64,000 nucleotides of DNA from Pomphorhynchus laevis (Eukaryota; Acanthocephala; Palaeacanthocephala; Echinorhynchida; Pomphorhynchidae): NCBI GenBank assembly GCA_012934845.2, contig WNNJ02001732.1, positions 1-64,000 of the forward strand, written 5' to 3'. Positions 35,370-44,604 of this stretch are shown here, piece by piece (the stretch's first letter is position 1; every line of letters begins with the position of its first letter). The notes below the pieces were generated by a model, which worked only from the letters and a program-made list of their open reading frames with translations, was not told where the DNA came from and did no database searches. The position numbers were made by a program, and so were the translations under genes.

Positions 35370-35440
35370 TGTCGATGTCGTCGATGGTTGTCGTTGTCGT
35401 CGATGGTTGTCGATGTCGTTGACGATGTCGTCGATGGTTG
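35370..35440. repeat. GTCGTCGATGGTT minisatellite in the K1 5' UTR
   Basis: About five irregular units of GTCGTCGATGGTT and GTCGATGTC lie just upstream of the K1 start codon. K2 also has tandem repeats in the same place, though with other sequences. Confidence 0.85.
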
Positions 35441-35460
35441 TTTTTTGTATGTTATTTTAT

Positions 35461-35700
35461 TGTAAGAACTTGCTTAGTTAAGCAATCGATTTGTCTTGCT
35501 CGAATCGTGACTTTGTTTATATTGACCAACGATTTTAGAGTACTCTTTAAACAAATTGTAATTTGCTAGAACAGTTATAAAGTTATCAAGAATTTTTAAT
35601 AATAATAAGATTTTATTAAATAACAAAATAACGAAAATAAGTGTTAATGGAAGACAACAAAACCAATTCAAATCATCTTCAACATCTTCGTCATCACCAT
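35461..35700. other. AT-rich spacer between K1 and J6
   Basis: No gene is supported. The part from about 35,640 is probably the 3' UTR of J6. Confidence 0.4.
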
Positions 35701-35741
35701 GTGCCATGTAGTCTTCATGCCACTTCTTTACTGCCTCAGAT

Positions 35742-36828
35742 TCAGGGGGATCTGAGCCCCCAACCGATCCAACACTCCGATTTCCGACTAAACCACCCGG
35801 GGTCTTTCACCCCCCCCCGAAGAATCCAATCGGCGCGGACTATGCTGGGTAAACGAGAGACGAGGAGCTTAAGAAACCTAAGCTTTTGCTCTGGGTGACG
35901 TCCTCTCGAAAATAAGACTAATCCCGAGATAGCCCAAGTGCCCCAAAGGCGCACCTGGGTTTTTTCTTTCAATGACAGATGTTGGGCCCGTTTTAGGGCC
36001 CACCTAGCTTTCTTCAGGATACGTTTCAGTCTATCCAGGTCAGTTTTCGCCGACCAGTTCACCGTAACGGTGAACCCGGTAGATAGGAGAAAGAGGTGAA
36101 CCTTGAGGCACACCCGTAATAGGATAGAACTGACGCGCATCAGGGTCGTCTTCATAATAAAACCGCTTGGTGTACAGCAGGATCTCCACCCTGTTCACAA
36201 TTCTCGCAGGCAACCCGAGGGACCTGAGAGAAGAGATCACAAAAGGAATAGAGATACGGTCAAATGCAGCAGAAAAGTCGAGGAAAACAGCCACAACTAA
36301 ACGATAGCTATTCTCCCGACAAAACTGTTCCACTTCACCTACTGCTGAATGGACCGAGCGACCTTTAACGAACCCATGAAAACCTGGAGGGATCAAATTA
36401 CGCCTACTCAGATGGTCGCGGATTTTACGCGCAAGCGCTTTTTTGTAAATTGACACAAGGGCATTTTGAATCGAAATGGGTCACAGATCTTTAGGGCATG
36501 AGCAGGATTTTTTCTTAGGAATAAAAACACGCTTACTAATATTGATGCCTGCTACATCGAATGGGGAGGCTAAAAGCATTGTGACGGCCACCTCTCTTCT
36601 CTGATCAGCTGTCAAAAGCTGACAGATTCGAGAAGAAAGTGGAGCGACGGATTCGGATCTGCCCGGGAGTGGACCCCATGAGTTAAGGATATCCGTAACA
36701 GATAGATTCCTACTCCTGAAGTTACACCAAGGCGGGATTGGTTGAGGTGATTGAGTGGCTCCATAGTTGTGTAGGGCTAGTGACTCCTCCAAAGCTTTAT
36801 CAAGGCCTACATTCCCTATCCAACCCAA
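35742..36828 (-). pseudogene. J6 ORF2 remnant, no endonuclease and no YADD
   Basis: Pieces at 36,828-36,481 (linker, MGWIGNVGLDKALEE) and 36,456-36,040 (GFHGFVKGRSVHSAVGEVEQ, DFSAAFDRISIPF, GVPQGSPLSP). The C-terminal piece is 36,155-35,742. Motifs A and B are intact. The deletion joins PLSPI directly to the thumb region near TVNWSAK, so motif C is absent and the RT cannot work. Confidence 0.85.
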
Positions 36829-37133
36829 TGCTCTATCCTACCAGCAAACAAACTTCTCATTCTTGAAAATCTTCCAGAAGGAAGACTGAGAAGGATTAAG
36901 GCGAGCAATACTCGTCCTATCCCTACTCAGCTGGAACCTTTATCTAGTGCTCCAGTATTCATTCGAGAGGGTCTGTTTGGCGGAAACAGAGAGATTAGGG
37001 ATGTTCAGCAATTTCGCTAGGACCTTGAGTTTTGTCGGAGTGGGATCCCGAATTCCACTGAAGGATATTCAGTGAAAAAGGCTCACGAGTACTCTGCATT
37101 GTGATGGATTAGTTGGATTGGGAGATTGCCTAC

Positions 37134-37998
37134 CTAGACAGAGCTAGGTGCAGGAAGGTTTCCCTTCCTGCCACCACCTCCGTCCAGGGTAGGTACTTGC
37201 TTTTGGGCAGCATCTTCATTTCCCCTTCTAGCCTTAGCCTTCAATAGTTTCCCAATATTTAAAGGTGGGATGGGAGGATTGGCCGAAGCCCCCCTTTTCT
37301 TCGAGGACAGTATTACTGCATTTATCGGAACTGCCGGTGCCGTGAGGAGGGCACCGAGCAGAGACTTGACTAATTCATCAGTCTGTTTCTTATTCACAGC
37401 GGCACGGATATCCATGGCTCTAAAGATGTCGGCGTCCGTCATTCTTGACCCGACGTTAGAAGGCAAGGCAGCTGCTTCGGAAAAAGAGGCCGGCTTCTTG
37501 GCAGCTGTTAAACAGAATTTGTTGGCGTAATCTTTAAAGACGTTACACCTCCTGCTCCAGGCAGGGTGACACCCCCCACAGTTTGAGCAGGAAGGGAGGG
37601 CCGAGCATTTACAGCCGTCCATTACGGCCGGGCAGGATGAGGAGCTACACCCCCACATGTAGTCGGTAGGGTGCAGCTGGAAGTCCAGTGCCCCCACTTA
37701 TGCCACCGACTACAATGGGGTATGTAAACTCTTCCCTCCCAACTATTTTAAATGATAAATTGAAGCCCAAAAAGGGATTATTAGCAGATCTGCCGAGTAT
37801 CTCAGCATGATCAATCGCCGCAGAACCGAAAGCGATCGTTAAGCGGAAGCCATTCTTTCCCTTAAGTTGGCGAAGACTGGAAATATTGAATTTACTTTTT
37901 AGTAATGCAATATCAGCATCTTCTAGGTGGGCCGGGAGATTCGATATCTTGACCGAGGCCATGATTGGTTTTTGTTCAAAAGATCCAAATTCGGACAA
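37134..37998 (-). pseudogene. J6 ORF1, 5'-truncated
   Basis: Two frames, 37,998-37,645 (MSEFGSFEQKPIMASVKISN onward) and 37,697-37,134 (third knuckle CSNCGGCHPAWSRRC, then a Pro/Ala-rich tail). The first knuckle is at the frame change near 37,690. The tail is longer and more Ala-rich than in J2. Confidence 0.8.
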
Positions 37999-38004
37999 AT
38001 TATT

Positions 38005-38340
38005 TTATGACCTAAAAAAATTTTGGTTTTTTATAAACATACAAAAATTACCTAAAAAAAATTTTGGTTTCTTATAAACATACATTTGAGGTAAATACAA
38101 AGTCTACAAGTAAATTCGATTACAAGATAAAGATTACGATTAAATACAATAAATTCGATTACAAGATAAATTCGATTACAAGATAAATTCGATTACAAGA
38201 TTATTATTATTATTATTTTGGTAATAATAGAGTTTGAAATTCTAAGCTGCTAACAAATAACTATATACAGAGAGTTTAAAATTCTAAGCTGTTAACAAAT
38301 AACTATTTACAACACAATTGAATACACAATTGAAACAACA
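38005..38340 (+). promoter_or_regulatory. K2 5' UTR with three tandem-repeat arrays
   Basis: Three arrays precede the K2 start codon. They are a pair of about 39 bp (CCTAAAAAAATTTTGG, about 38,010-38,085), four units of about 18 bp (AAATTCGATTACAAGATA, 38,110-38,200) and a pair of 42 bp (GAGTTTGAAATTCTAAGCTG, 38,229-38,312). Repeated 5' UTR units are used as promoters in some LINEs. The first pair could instead belong to the J6 flank. No experiment is implied by the sequence. Confidence 0.55.
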
Positions 38341-41300
38341 CACAACATAATGCCGCGAGGTAAACCGTCTTCCTTTTCTCGCTGTTGTACGTGTAATGGT
38401 TCAGCTGCAAAATGTATACGTTGTCCTTGTAAGAAATCCGGAAGATCTTGTATTGACTGTCTAGCTACCAGTTGCAAAAATCGCATTAAAGAAACGCCGC
38501 TATTATTGGACTCCATCATTCCATCCACAGAGCGAACGAATGTATCACATTCAGTGAATGGCTGTATTAACCAAATCTTGGAATTGAACTTGTGTAGTAT
38601 TGGATTTACTAATAAATCCACTGAGCTCTTACATAGTAGCACAGATAAACAAACTAACACAGGGATTGACATTGACTCGGTTTACAAAGAAGTCATTTTA
38701 TGGGATCCGAATTTGTTCGAGCTACCAAAATGTAATGCAAGCTTCGAGTTCATCGACAATTTAGCGTCATTTTATCGTTTATGCGTCGATGATCAAACAC
38801 AGATAGAATTAAGTCTTAAATCATCTACGGTGATGTGTCAGTTAATTTTGCAAAGAACGGAATCTCGTCGTGTGAGTACAAGACGCAAAAATATTGAACG
38901 CAGACTAAAATTATGGAAGGAACAAAACTTGTTCGAGCTTTTATGTGAAGCAAGAATCCTTCAAAGTCAGAGAAAGTGCCAAAGCCAAAGGACATCTAGA
39001 AAATCAAGTTGGGTCCAGAAATTTATTCAGCTAATGACACATCACAAGACAAACTCAGCGATAAAATTGCTTGAAAATCCTCACAATCAAATGGGTATAA
39101 TGGAGCTGGACGATACTTTTGAATCACAGAGTGTGCGGCATAAGCTATTACAGCTTCACCCTGAAGCTTCCGACATAAGTGAAGGCGTAGCTTTAAATAG
39201 TCCTTTACCAAACATGGTTAAGCACCACCCAGTACGTTTTGAATACATATCAAGCGATGACATTATAGAGGCAGCTCGACGCACTCAAGGATCAGCAGGA
39301 CCTTCAGGAATGGATGCGCAAATATGGCGCACAATGCTATGTTCGTTCGGAATATCATCTTCTCGACTAGCTTCCAGTCTCGCTGATTTTTCGTATCTAG
39401 TGGCATCCGTTAATATCAACCCAGACTCTCTTACAGCATTTACAGCAAGCCGTTTGATTCCATTGAACAAGGACCCCGGCATCAGGCCGATAGGGATTGG
39501 TGAGGTATCACGCAGAATAGTTGGAAAAGTTCTGGCAAAGTTGATAAGTAAAGACTTACAGATCGTGTCGAAATGCGAACAATTGTGCGCTGGACAAAGA
39601 TGCGGGGTCGAGGCTGCGATACATTCCATTCGACAGGTTTACATGGAAAACAGTGACATGTGCTTGTTGCAGCTAGATGCTCGAAATGCCTTTAACTGTG
39701 TGAACCGTAAATTGGCTCTAGCAAATATCGAGTATGTTTGTCCTTCACTAGCAACAGTGCTGCGTAATGTGTATGGTAATCCAGCAACTCTTTCAGTCGA
39801 CAAGGATTTAATGTTTTCCAAGGAGGGGTTCACGCAAGGTGATCCTCTGGCAATGATAGCATTTGCTGCGTCATCACTTCCACTAATAATGAAGCTGAGA
39901 GCTATAGCACCAAACGTTACTCATCGCTGGTTTGCAGACGATGCGAATTGTGTGGGTAGTCGATCTGATGTATTGAGAGTCTGGAATGGTATCCGCGAAA
40001 TCGGCCATAGATATGGATTTCATCTAAATGAACAAAAATGCCAGGTTCTAGTACATAAAGATCAAATAAAATTAGCAGAGAAGACTTTCTGTGGTACAGG
40101 GCTTAAGATTATATACCAAGGTACAGAAATTCTTGGTTCTGCCATTGGAGATCAAACATATATGGACCAATTTGTTCATGGCAAAATTGAAAACTGGATT
40201 GAATCATTAAAAAATTTGAATTTAGTAGCGAATGAAGATCCATACGTCGCTTTTGCAGCTTTGACGCAGGCGCTCCAATTCAAGTGGAATTATGTTCAAC
40301 GAACTTGTATGGCTAGTAGCACATGTTACGAACGTCTTTCATCGTATATATTCGACACGATCATTCCGAAGTTGACAGGAGTAGATTTAGATACGGGACA
40401 ACTTGATTCGATAATGATTCCATTACGCTACGGTGGATTGGGTATACAAGACCCGAATAGTAATCCTCTTTCGGAATATGATCGTTCATTACGCATGAGC
40501 CAACCTCTACTAGATGGATTATCAGGAAGTGATTTAGAGATTAGATATGCCCAAATTGCGCGAGGAATAAGAATATATAAGCAAGAATCTATCAAAACTC
40601 GATTGATGAGGGTTAAATCAAAATCAGCGACTATTAGCGCTTGTCTCGATTTCGCAGCCTGTAAAGGGGCATCTAATTGGCTTTCAGCAAAGCCTTCATT
40701 AGTACTTAATCACCACTTAAGCAAAAGGCAATTTCAAGATGCTCTGGCATCACGCTATGGATGGAAACCTCCGGACTCACCCATGAAATGTTTGTGTGGA
40801 CACAATTTTGATATTTGTCATGCTGTTGCTTGTCAGTCCGGTGGTATTCCAACAATTAGACATAACGTGGTTCGTGATATTATTGCTAAAGAACTATCCG
40901 ATGTATGCAGTTCAACATCAATTGAACCTCCTTTACAACCTTTGCCTGAAGGAATAGTTTTCAAAAATTCCACAACGACCCTTGATCGTAATTCTAGAGT
41001 TGATGTTGCGTGTTACGGTCTGTTTGGGGATAAGACGGAGCGGTCATTATTTGACATTTGTGTTTTCAGCCATCTTGCTCCTTCTTATTCATCTGGCACG
41101 ACAAGCAATGCTTTTAACTATCACGAGGCTAGAAAAAACTCGAAGTATGGTGAAAGAATAGCACGGTTTGAACGATCGTCATTTTATCCTATTGTTCTTG
41201 CCTCCAACGGTGCCCTTGGCAGTACAGCACAGATGATTTTAAAGAAAATAGCAAAGATACGAGCAGATAGAACTTGCGATAATTACAGCGCCTGTATCCG

Positions 41301-41480
41301 AAATATAAGGAGTAGAGTCGGTTTTGCTTTAGCAAAAATGTCTTCGATGTCTATACGTGCTGCTCGTACGTCGAAAATTTAGTCAGTTAGTCAGCATGGA
41401 ACAAGACTTAATAACTATTATTTGACTGTATTCTTAAATGTTTGTATTTAAAAAAAAATTATAATATATATATAAAAAAA
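38100..41480 (+). mobile_element. family K retroelement copy K2, apparently intact
   Basis: A plus-strand element with one uninterrupted ORF of 1,010 codons, a tandem-repeat 5' UTR and a short A-rich 3' end at about 41,450-41,480. There are no long terminal repeats. The A-tail, and the adjacent 5'-truncated copy K3, are features of target-primed (LINE-type) integration. The layout, one ORF with a C-terminal restriction-like endonuclease, places it near the early-branching R2/CRE/NeSL group. I cannot assign it to a named clade. Confidence 0.9.
38350..41382 (+). CDS. K2 protein: CXC domain, reverse transcriptase, RLE endonuclease
   Basis: Start at ATG 38,350 (MPRGKPSSFSRCC), 1,010 residues, no breaks. 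Residues 12-45 form a cysteine cluster (CCTCNGSAAKCIRCPCKKSG then CIDCLATSCKNR). Its spacing resembles one CXC repeat of MSL2/tesmin-type DNA-binding proteins, in the place where R2 proteins have zinc fingers. RT blocks are GIRPIGIG (about 376), D443 in LDARNAFN (motif A), FTQGDPLAM at 494 (B) and FADDAN at 528 (C). The end has C814-X-C816, CHAVAC at 823-828, RHN at 837-839, R883-V-D885 and ERSLFDICVF at 897-906. These fit the zinc knuckle and PD-(D/E)XK core of restriction-like endonucleases. Expected role: nick a DNA target and reverse-transcribe its own mRNA there. I recall similar unclassified ORFs in cnidarian genomes. Confidence 0.88.
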   Translation: MPRGKPSSFSRCCTCNGSAAKCIRCPCKKSGRSCIDCLATSCKNRIKETPLLLDSIIPSTERTNVSHSVNGCINQILELNLCSIGFTNKSTELLHSSTDKQTNTGIDIDSVYKEVILWDPNLFELPKCNASFEFIDNLASFYRLCVDDQTQIELSLKSSTVMCQLILQRTESRRVSTRRKNIERRLKLWKEQNLFELLCEARILQSQRKCQSQRTSRKSSWVQKFIQLMTHHKTNSAIKLLENPHNQMGIMELDDTFESQSVRHKLLQLHPEASDISEGVALNSPLPNMVKHHPVRFEYISSDDIIEAARRTQGSAGPSGMDAQIWRTMLCSFGISSSRLASSLADFSYLVASVNINPDSLTAFTASRLIPLNKDPGIRPIGIGEVSRRIVGKVLAKLISKDLQIVSKCEQLCAGQRCGVEAAIHSIRQVYMENSDMCLLQLDARNAFNCVNRKLALANIEYVCPSLATVLRNVYGNPATLSVDKDLMFSKEGFTQGDPLAMIAFAASSLPLIMKLRAIAPNVTHRWFADDANCVGSRSDVLRVWNGIREIGHRYGFHLNEQKCQVLVHKDQIKLAEKTFCGTGLKIIYQGTEILGSAIGDQTYMDQFVHGKIENWIESLKNLNLVANEDPYVAFAALTQALQFKWNYVQRTCMASSTCYERLSSYIFDTIIPKLTGVDLDTGQLDSIMIPLRYGGLGIQDPNSNPLSEYDRSLRMSQPLLDGLSGSDLEIRYAQIARGIRIYKQESIKTRLMRVKSKSATISACLDFAACKGASNWLSAKPSLVLNHHLSKRQFQDALASRYGWKPPDSPMKCLCGHNFDICHAVACQSGGIPTIRHNVVRDIIAKELSDVCSSTSIEPPLQPLPEGIVFKNSTTTLDRNSRVDVACYGLFGDKTERSLFDICVFSHLAPSYSSGTTSNAFNYHEARKNSKYGERIARFERSSFYPIVLASNGALGSTAQMILKKIAKIRADRTCDNYSACIRNIRSRVGFALAKMSSMSIRAARTSKI

Positions 41481-41494
41481 AATTAAATACAACA
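41481..41494 (+). repeat. target-site duplication of K3, 5' copy
   Basis: AATTAAATACAACA, preceded by an A-run from the K2 tail. The other copy is at 44,519-44,532. A shorter relative, ATTAAATACAA, lies at 38,134-38,144 in the K2 5' UTR. Confidence 0.75.
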
Positions 41495-44400
41495 ACAAAT
41501 TTTAAGTCAAACAAGATATGCTTTAACTGCCGCGCACCGAGATGCAGAAACAAAACCTCTAATATCGACGCTACAATTCAATCCAACACGCAACTTGATA
41601 ATCAACCGACGGATGCTTGTCAGAATGACTTTCTCAACGAGGAAATACCCAGCACCCCTAAATCAATAACCGACTTATTTAACGCAGTAATTCATTGGAG
41701 ACCTAACCTAATAGAATTGCCACGTTGTTCCGCCAGTCACAAAATAGTCGAGATCCTGGCCAATTTATATTGGGAATCCTCAGAAGCCCAGGCCGACACT
41801 CGGACACTACTACAGAAAACAATGGTCTTCTCTCACTGTATTTTGCAAAGAATACCATCTAGAAAAATCTCGCTGATTCGCAAGACTCTCGAGCGAAGAT
41901 TAGTCAGTTGGCAAAATAAAGATTACGAAACTCTTTATAACGAAGCTTTGTATCTGCAAAGTAATTTCGGATCCCGCAAGCCTCTTCCACCGAGAAGCTG
42001 GGTTAAACGTTATCAAGGCCTAGTAACAAAGGGCCAAATAAGAGCCAGCTCGACTGTGCTAGAAGACACGATTGAAACAAAAGCCCTGCATCCACAACAT
42101 ATCATTGATGGCACTTCAGTAATATCAATGCTTCAAGACTTACACCCCGAGGCACATCAAGCTGATCCAGATACCCTCTTGACTATCCCGTTCCCTGGAT
42201 CCAAAGTACATCATCTCAGCCGGTTCTATGCTCTGGACGAAACACACATTATCAGATCGAGTAAAAAAACCAAAGGAAGCTCGGGTCCGTCCGGAATTGA
42301 TGCTCGCTCATGGCTTCACATGCTGACAGATTTTGATTCGAACTCACTCAGCCTAGCCAAAGCACTTGCCAAATTCGCTATCTTCGTCGCAACAGAACCA
42401 CTCACTCCAGGAACTTTAGATGCTTTCACCGCTTGCCGTCTGGTTGCTTTAGAGAAAAAGTCAGGAGGAATCCGCCCCATAGGTATTTGCAATACTGTCA
42501 GACGCATTATAAGCCGGGCCATTCTAGATATTGTTCGCAATGACATTCAGGACGTTGCTGGGTCTGTTCAATTAGGGGCTTCTCAAAAAGGCGGTATCGA
42601 AGTCGCCATCAGCACACTTAGAGATGAGTTTAACCGTCACGACGATCGCTGTATTTTGTCAATCGATGCTTCAAATGCTTTCAACCGAACAAACAGAGCG
42701 GTGGCATTACACAACATAGATTTCGTATGCCCGTCGCTTTCTCGGGCTCTTCGTAATGTCTACGCAAACCCTGCACAACTCATTGTGGGAAGTCAAAGCT
42801 TATACTCCACCGAAGGTTTCACCCAGGGCGATCCTTTTGCGATGGCTGGCTTCGCCCTGACCTCTCTCCCTTTGATAAAAGCAATTCAACGCAAAGTTCC
42901 GTCGGTCTTCCAAAAATGGTATGCAGATGACGCCAACTTTATTGGGACCACTGACGTTTTGAAACAGGTATGGGAAGTGCTTCATACCGATGGACCAAAG
43001 TATGGCTATTTCGTAAACACACGTAAGTCTCACCTCCTATCACACCTTCATATTGATCAATCGAACCTCCCCGACCCCGAAATAAAAACTTCCACCGATG
43101 GAATCATCATTCTCGGCAGTCCAGTCGGGTCCAACGATTTTGTAAATGCAGCAACCGCAAAACTTCTGTCTACATGGACCACAATGCTGCAACGTCTCGA
43201 TTATGTCGCCAAGGTAGATCCGCATGTCGCTTTTGCAGGATTAATCAACTCCGTCCAATTTAAGTGGACACACATAATGCGCACATGCGACTGCTCAGCC
43301 ACTATCTGGTCGGATCTGTCACACACTTTAATCACACAGCTTCTCCCAAACTTCGTGTCCTGGGACCTCGATGAAGACTGGAAGTCAATATTGTGCTCTC
43401 CTTTAAAATTTGGAGGTATTGGTATCGCGAACCCTGCAACCATAGCCACACTTGAACGCAAATCCTCAAACATGCTAATTTCAACCTATAATTCTGGTTC
43501 AGGTGGCGATAGCCTAAGAGAGAGGCAGAAAACTATGCTTAGCGAAATCAAGACACTACGATCACTATCTCACCAAGAACGCCTCTCTAAAATTCCGATC
43601 TTAGCGATACCCGAAACCAGTAATCTGATCGCGCATGCTGCTCGCAGTGGAGCTTCTTCGTGGTTAAGTGCGCTTTCGCTCAAGCATGAAAATTTTCATC
43701 TTTCTTCGAACGAATTCAGGGATGCTTTGAACGCAAGGTATGGACATACTGATCCTAAGATTGGAGTTAGCAACTGCATTTGCGGCACTCGAGTCAGTGT
43801 GGCTCATTCCTTATCATGTAGACGAGGTGCTTTGCCTTCGATCCGGCATAATGCAGTCCGCGACATCATCTCACACTATCTTAGCCGCATATCTCACGGC
43901 GTAGCTTGCGAACCTCAGCTAACCGAGGTTCCTGAAAATATTACTTTCGAACGAACAACAACCCGTGATCCAAGCGCGCGTCTTGACATAGTTTGTTCCG
44001 GGCTACACGGTAGTCGATTTGAGCGAACATTTTTTGATGTTAATGTATTTGCTGCACCTGCTCAATCGAACATATCAAGGAAGCCTGAGTCTGTTTTCGA
44101 ATACAACGAGAGTCGCAAGAAAGCCAAATACAGTGAACGGATTGCGCTAGTTGAACGAGGGTCTTTCATACCTCTTATTTTCTCCACTTCGGGAGGAATG
44201 GGCATTGAAGCGGAAAGATTAATCAAAACCACGGCTTCAAAACTGACGCATCGGTCAACGCGTTCTTATCCTGATCTAGCCATAAAGATGAAACGAGACA
44301 TCAGTTTTGAAATCGCACGATCAGTTTCCGCATGCTTACGCTCGCCACGTTCCAGCTGTTCCAAACCTATTAATCTTATGACTACCCACCACAGCGAGTT

Positions 44401-44518
44401 TTGCGCTGTGCTCGAAGTCTAATTATGTCTTCTTCACTATGTCTGCGAATGCGCGACGGGAACCTAATTTCTGTAAAATTTACTTTTCTTTTTCAATAAA
44501 GTTATTATTCTTAAAAAA
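41495..44518 (+). mobile_element. family K retroelement copy K3, 5'-truncated, in tandem behind K2
   Basis: It starts inside the CXC-coding region (CFNCRAPRCRNKT at about 41,519) directly after the K2 tail, and ends at an A-run preceded by AATAAAG. The bases AATTAAATACAACA occur on both sides, at 41,481-41,494 and 44,519-44,532. With the preceding A-runs they make a convincing target-site duplication. The 5' truncation and TSD show LINE-type integration. The protein is clearly different from K2, so this is not a tandem duplication but a separate insertion. Confidence 0.9.
41501..44422 (+). CDS. K3 protein, open but lacking most of the CXC domain and start codon
   Basis: The frame is open from about 41,501 to the stop at 44,420 (about 970 codons). 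There is no ATG at the natural start because the element is truncated; the frame passes through TTG at 41,717 without an ATG. Motifs include GGIRPIGI, LSIDASNAFN (A), FTQGDPFAM at 42,818 (B) and YADDAN at 42,920 (C). CICGTRVSVAHSLSC starts at 43,774, then RHN, RLDIVC and ERTFFDVNVF. All RT and endonuclease residues are kept with no stop, so truncation must be recent relative to decay. Codon use is GC-richer than in K2. Confidence 0.85.
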   Translation, partial: FKSNKICFNCRAPRCRNKTSNIDATIQSNTQLDNQPTDACQNDFLNEEIPSTPKSITDLFNAVIHWRPNLIELPRCSASHKIVEILANLYWESSEAQADTRTLLQKTMVFSHCILQRIPSRKISLIRKTLERRLVSWQNKDYETLYNEALYLQSNFGSRKPLPPRSWVKRYQGLVTKGQIRASSTVLEDTIETKALHPQHIIDGTSVISMLQDLHPEAHQADPDTLLTIPFPGSKVHHLSRFYALDETHIIRSSKKTKGSSGPSGIDARSWLHMLTDFDSNSLSLAKALAKFAIFVATEPLTPGTLDAFTACRLVALEKKSGGIRPIGICNTVRRIISRAILDIVRNDIQDVAGSVQLGASQKGGIEVAISTLRDEFNRHDDRCILSIDASNAFNRTNRAVALHNIDFVCPSLSRALRNVYANPAQLIVGSQSLYSTEGFTQGDPFAMAGFALTSLPLIKAIQRKVPSVFQKWYADDANFIGTTDVLKQVWEVLHTDGPKYGYFVNTRKSHLLSHLHIDQSNLPDPEIKTSTDGIIILGSPVGSNDFVNAATAKLLSTWTTMLQRLDYVAKVDPHVAFAGLINSVQFKWTHIMRTCDCSATIWSDLSHTLITQLLPNFVSWDLDEDWKSILCSPLKFGGIGIANPATIATLERKSSNMLISTYNSGSGGDSLRERQKTMLSEIKTLRSLSHQERLSKIPILAIPETSNLIAHAARSGASSWLSALSLKHENFHLSSNEFRDALNARYGHTDPKIGVSNCICGTRVSVAHSLSCRRGALPSIRHNAVRDIISHYLSRISHGVACEPQLTEVPENITFERTTTRDPSARLDIVCSGLHGSRFERTFFDVNVFAAPAQSNISRKPESVFEYNESRKKAKYSERIALVERGSFIPLIFSTSGGMGIEAERLIKTTASKLTHRSTRSYPDLAIKMKRDISFEIARSVSACLRSPRSSCSKPINLMTTHHSEFCAVLEV

Positions 44519-44532
44519 AATTAAATACAACA
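44519..44532 (+). repeat. target-site duplication of K3, 3' copy
   Basis: AATTAAATACAACA immediately follows the A-run of K3 and is followed by GCAGCAAGAG, the start of the L4 3' end in the opposite orientation. Confidence 0.75.
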
Positions 44533-44604
44533 GCAGCAAGAGAGCGTAGAGCTCGTACAGGCTGGGTACAGGGTTAAAAAAATATCAATGAAAATCCGAT
44601 TGTT

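Larger units (their letters stand above)
32155..35460 (-). mobile_element. family K retroelement copy K1, broken
   Basis: A minus-strand element with the same single-ORF layout as K2. It has an N-terminal CXC cluster, RT, restriction-like endonuclease, and a 3' UTR ending with ATAAATATTCTCTCATAAAAAAA near 32,155-32,185. The 5' UTR carries a minisatellite. It lies between J5 and J6 and is inverted relative to K2 and K3. The ORF is split into five pieces by frame changes and small losses. Confidence 0.9.
35640..37998 (-). mobile_element. family J LINE copy J6 with two internal deletions
   Basis: A minus-strand J copy about 1.5 kb shorter than J2. Relative to J2, the endonuclease and first part of the linker are missing (junction at about 37,040, GTGGGATCCCGAATTCCAC). 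The stretch with motif C is also missing (junction at about 36,075). The 5' end is cut in ORF1 near 37,998, where a 39-bp direct repeat of CCTAAAAAAATTTTGG starts. Remaining frames are fairly long, so the deletions may be recent. Confidence 0.88.

Noticed and set aside
38100-44518. K elements as LTR retrotransposons or virus-like elements
   Set aside because: No long terminal repeats, protease, integrase or capsid region is seen; A-tails, a 14-bp target duplication and 5' truncation indicate LINE-type integration.
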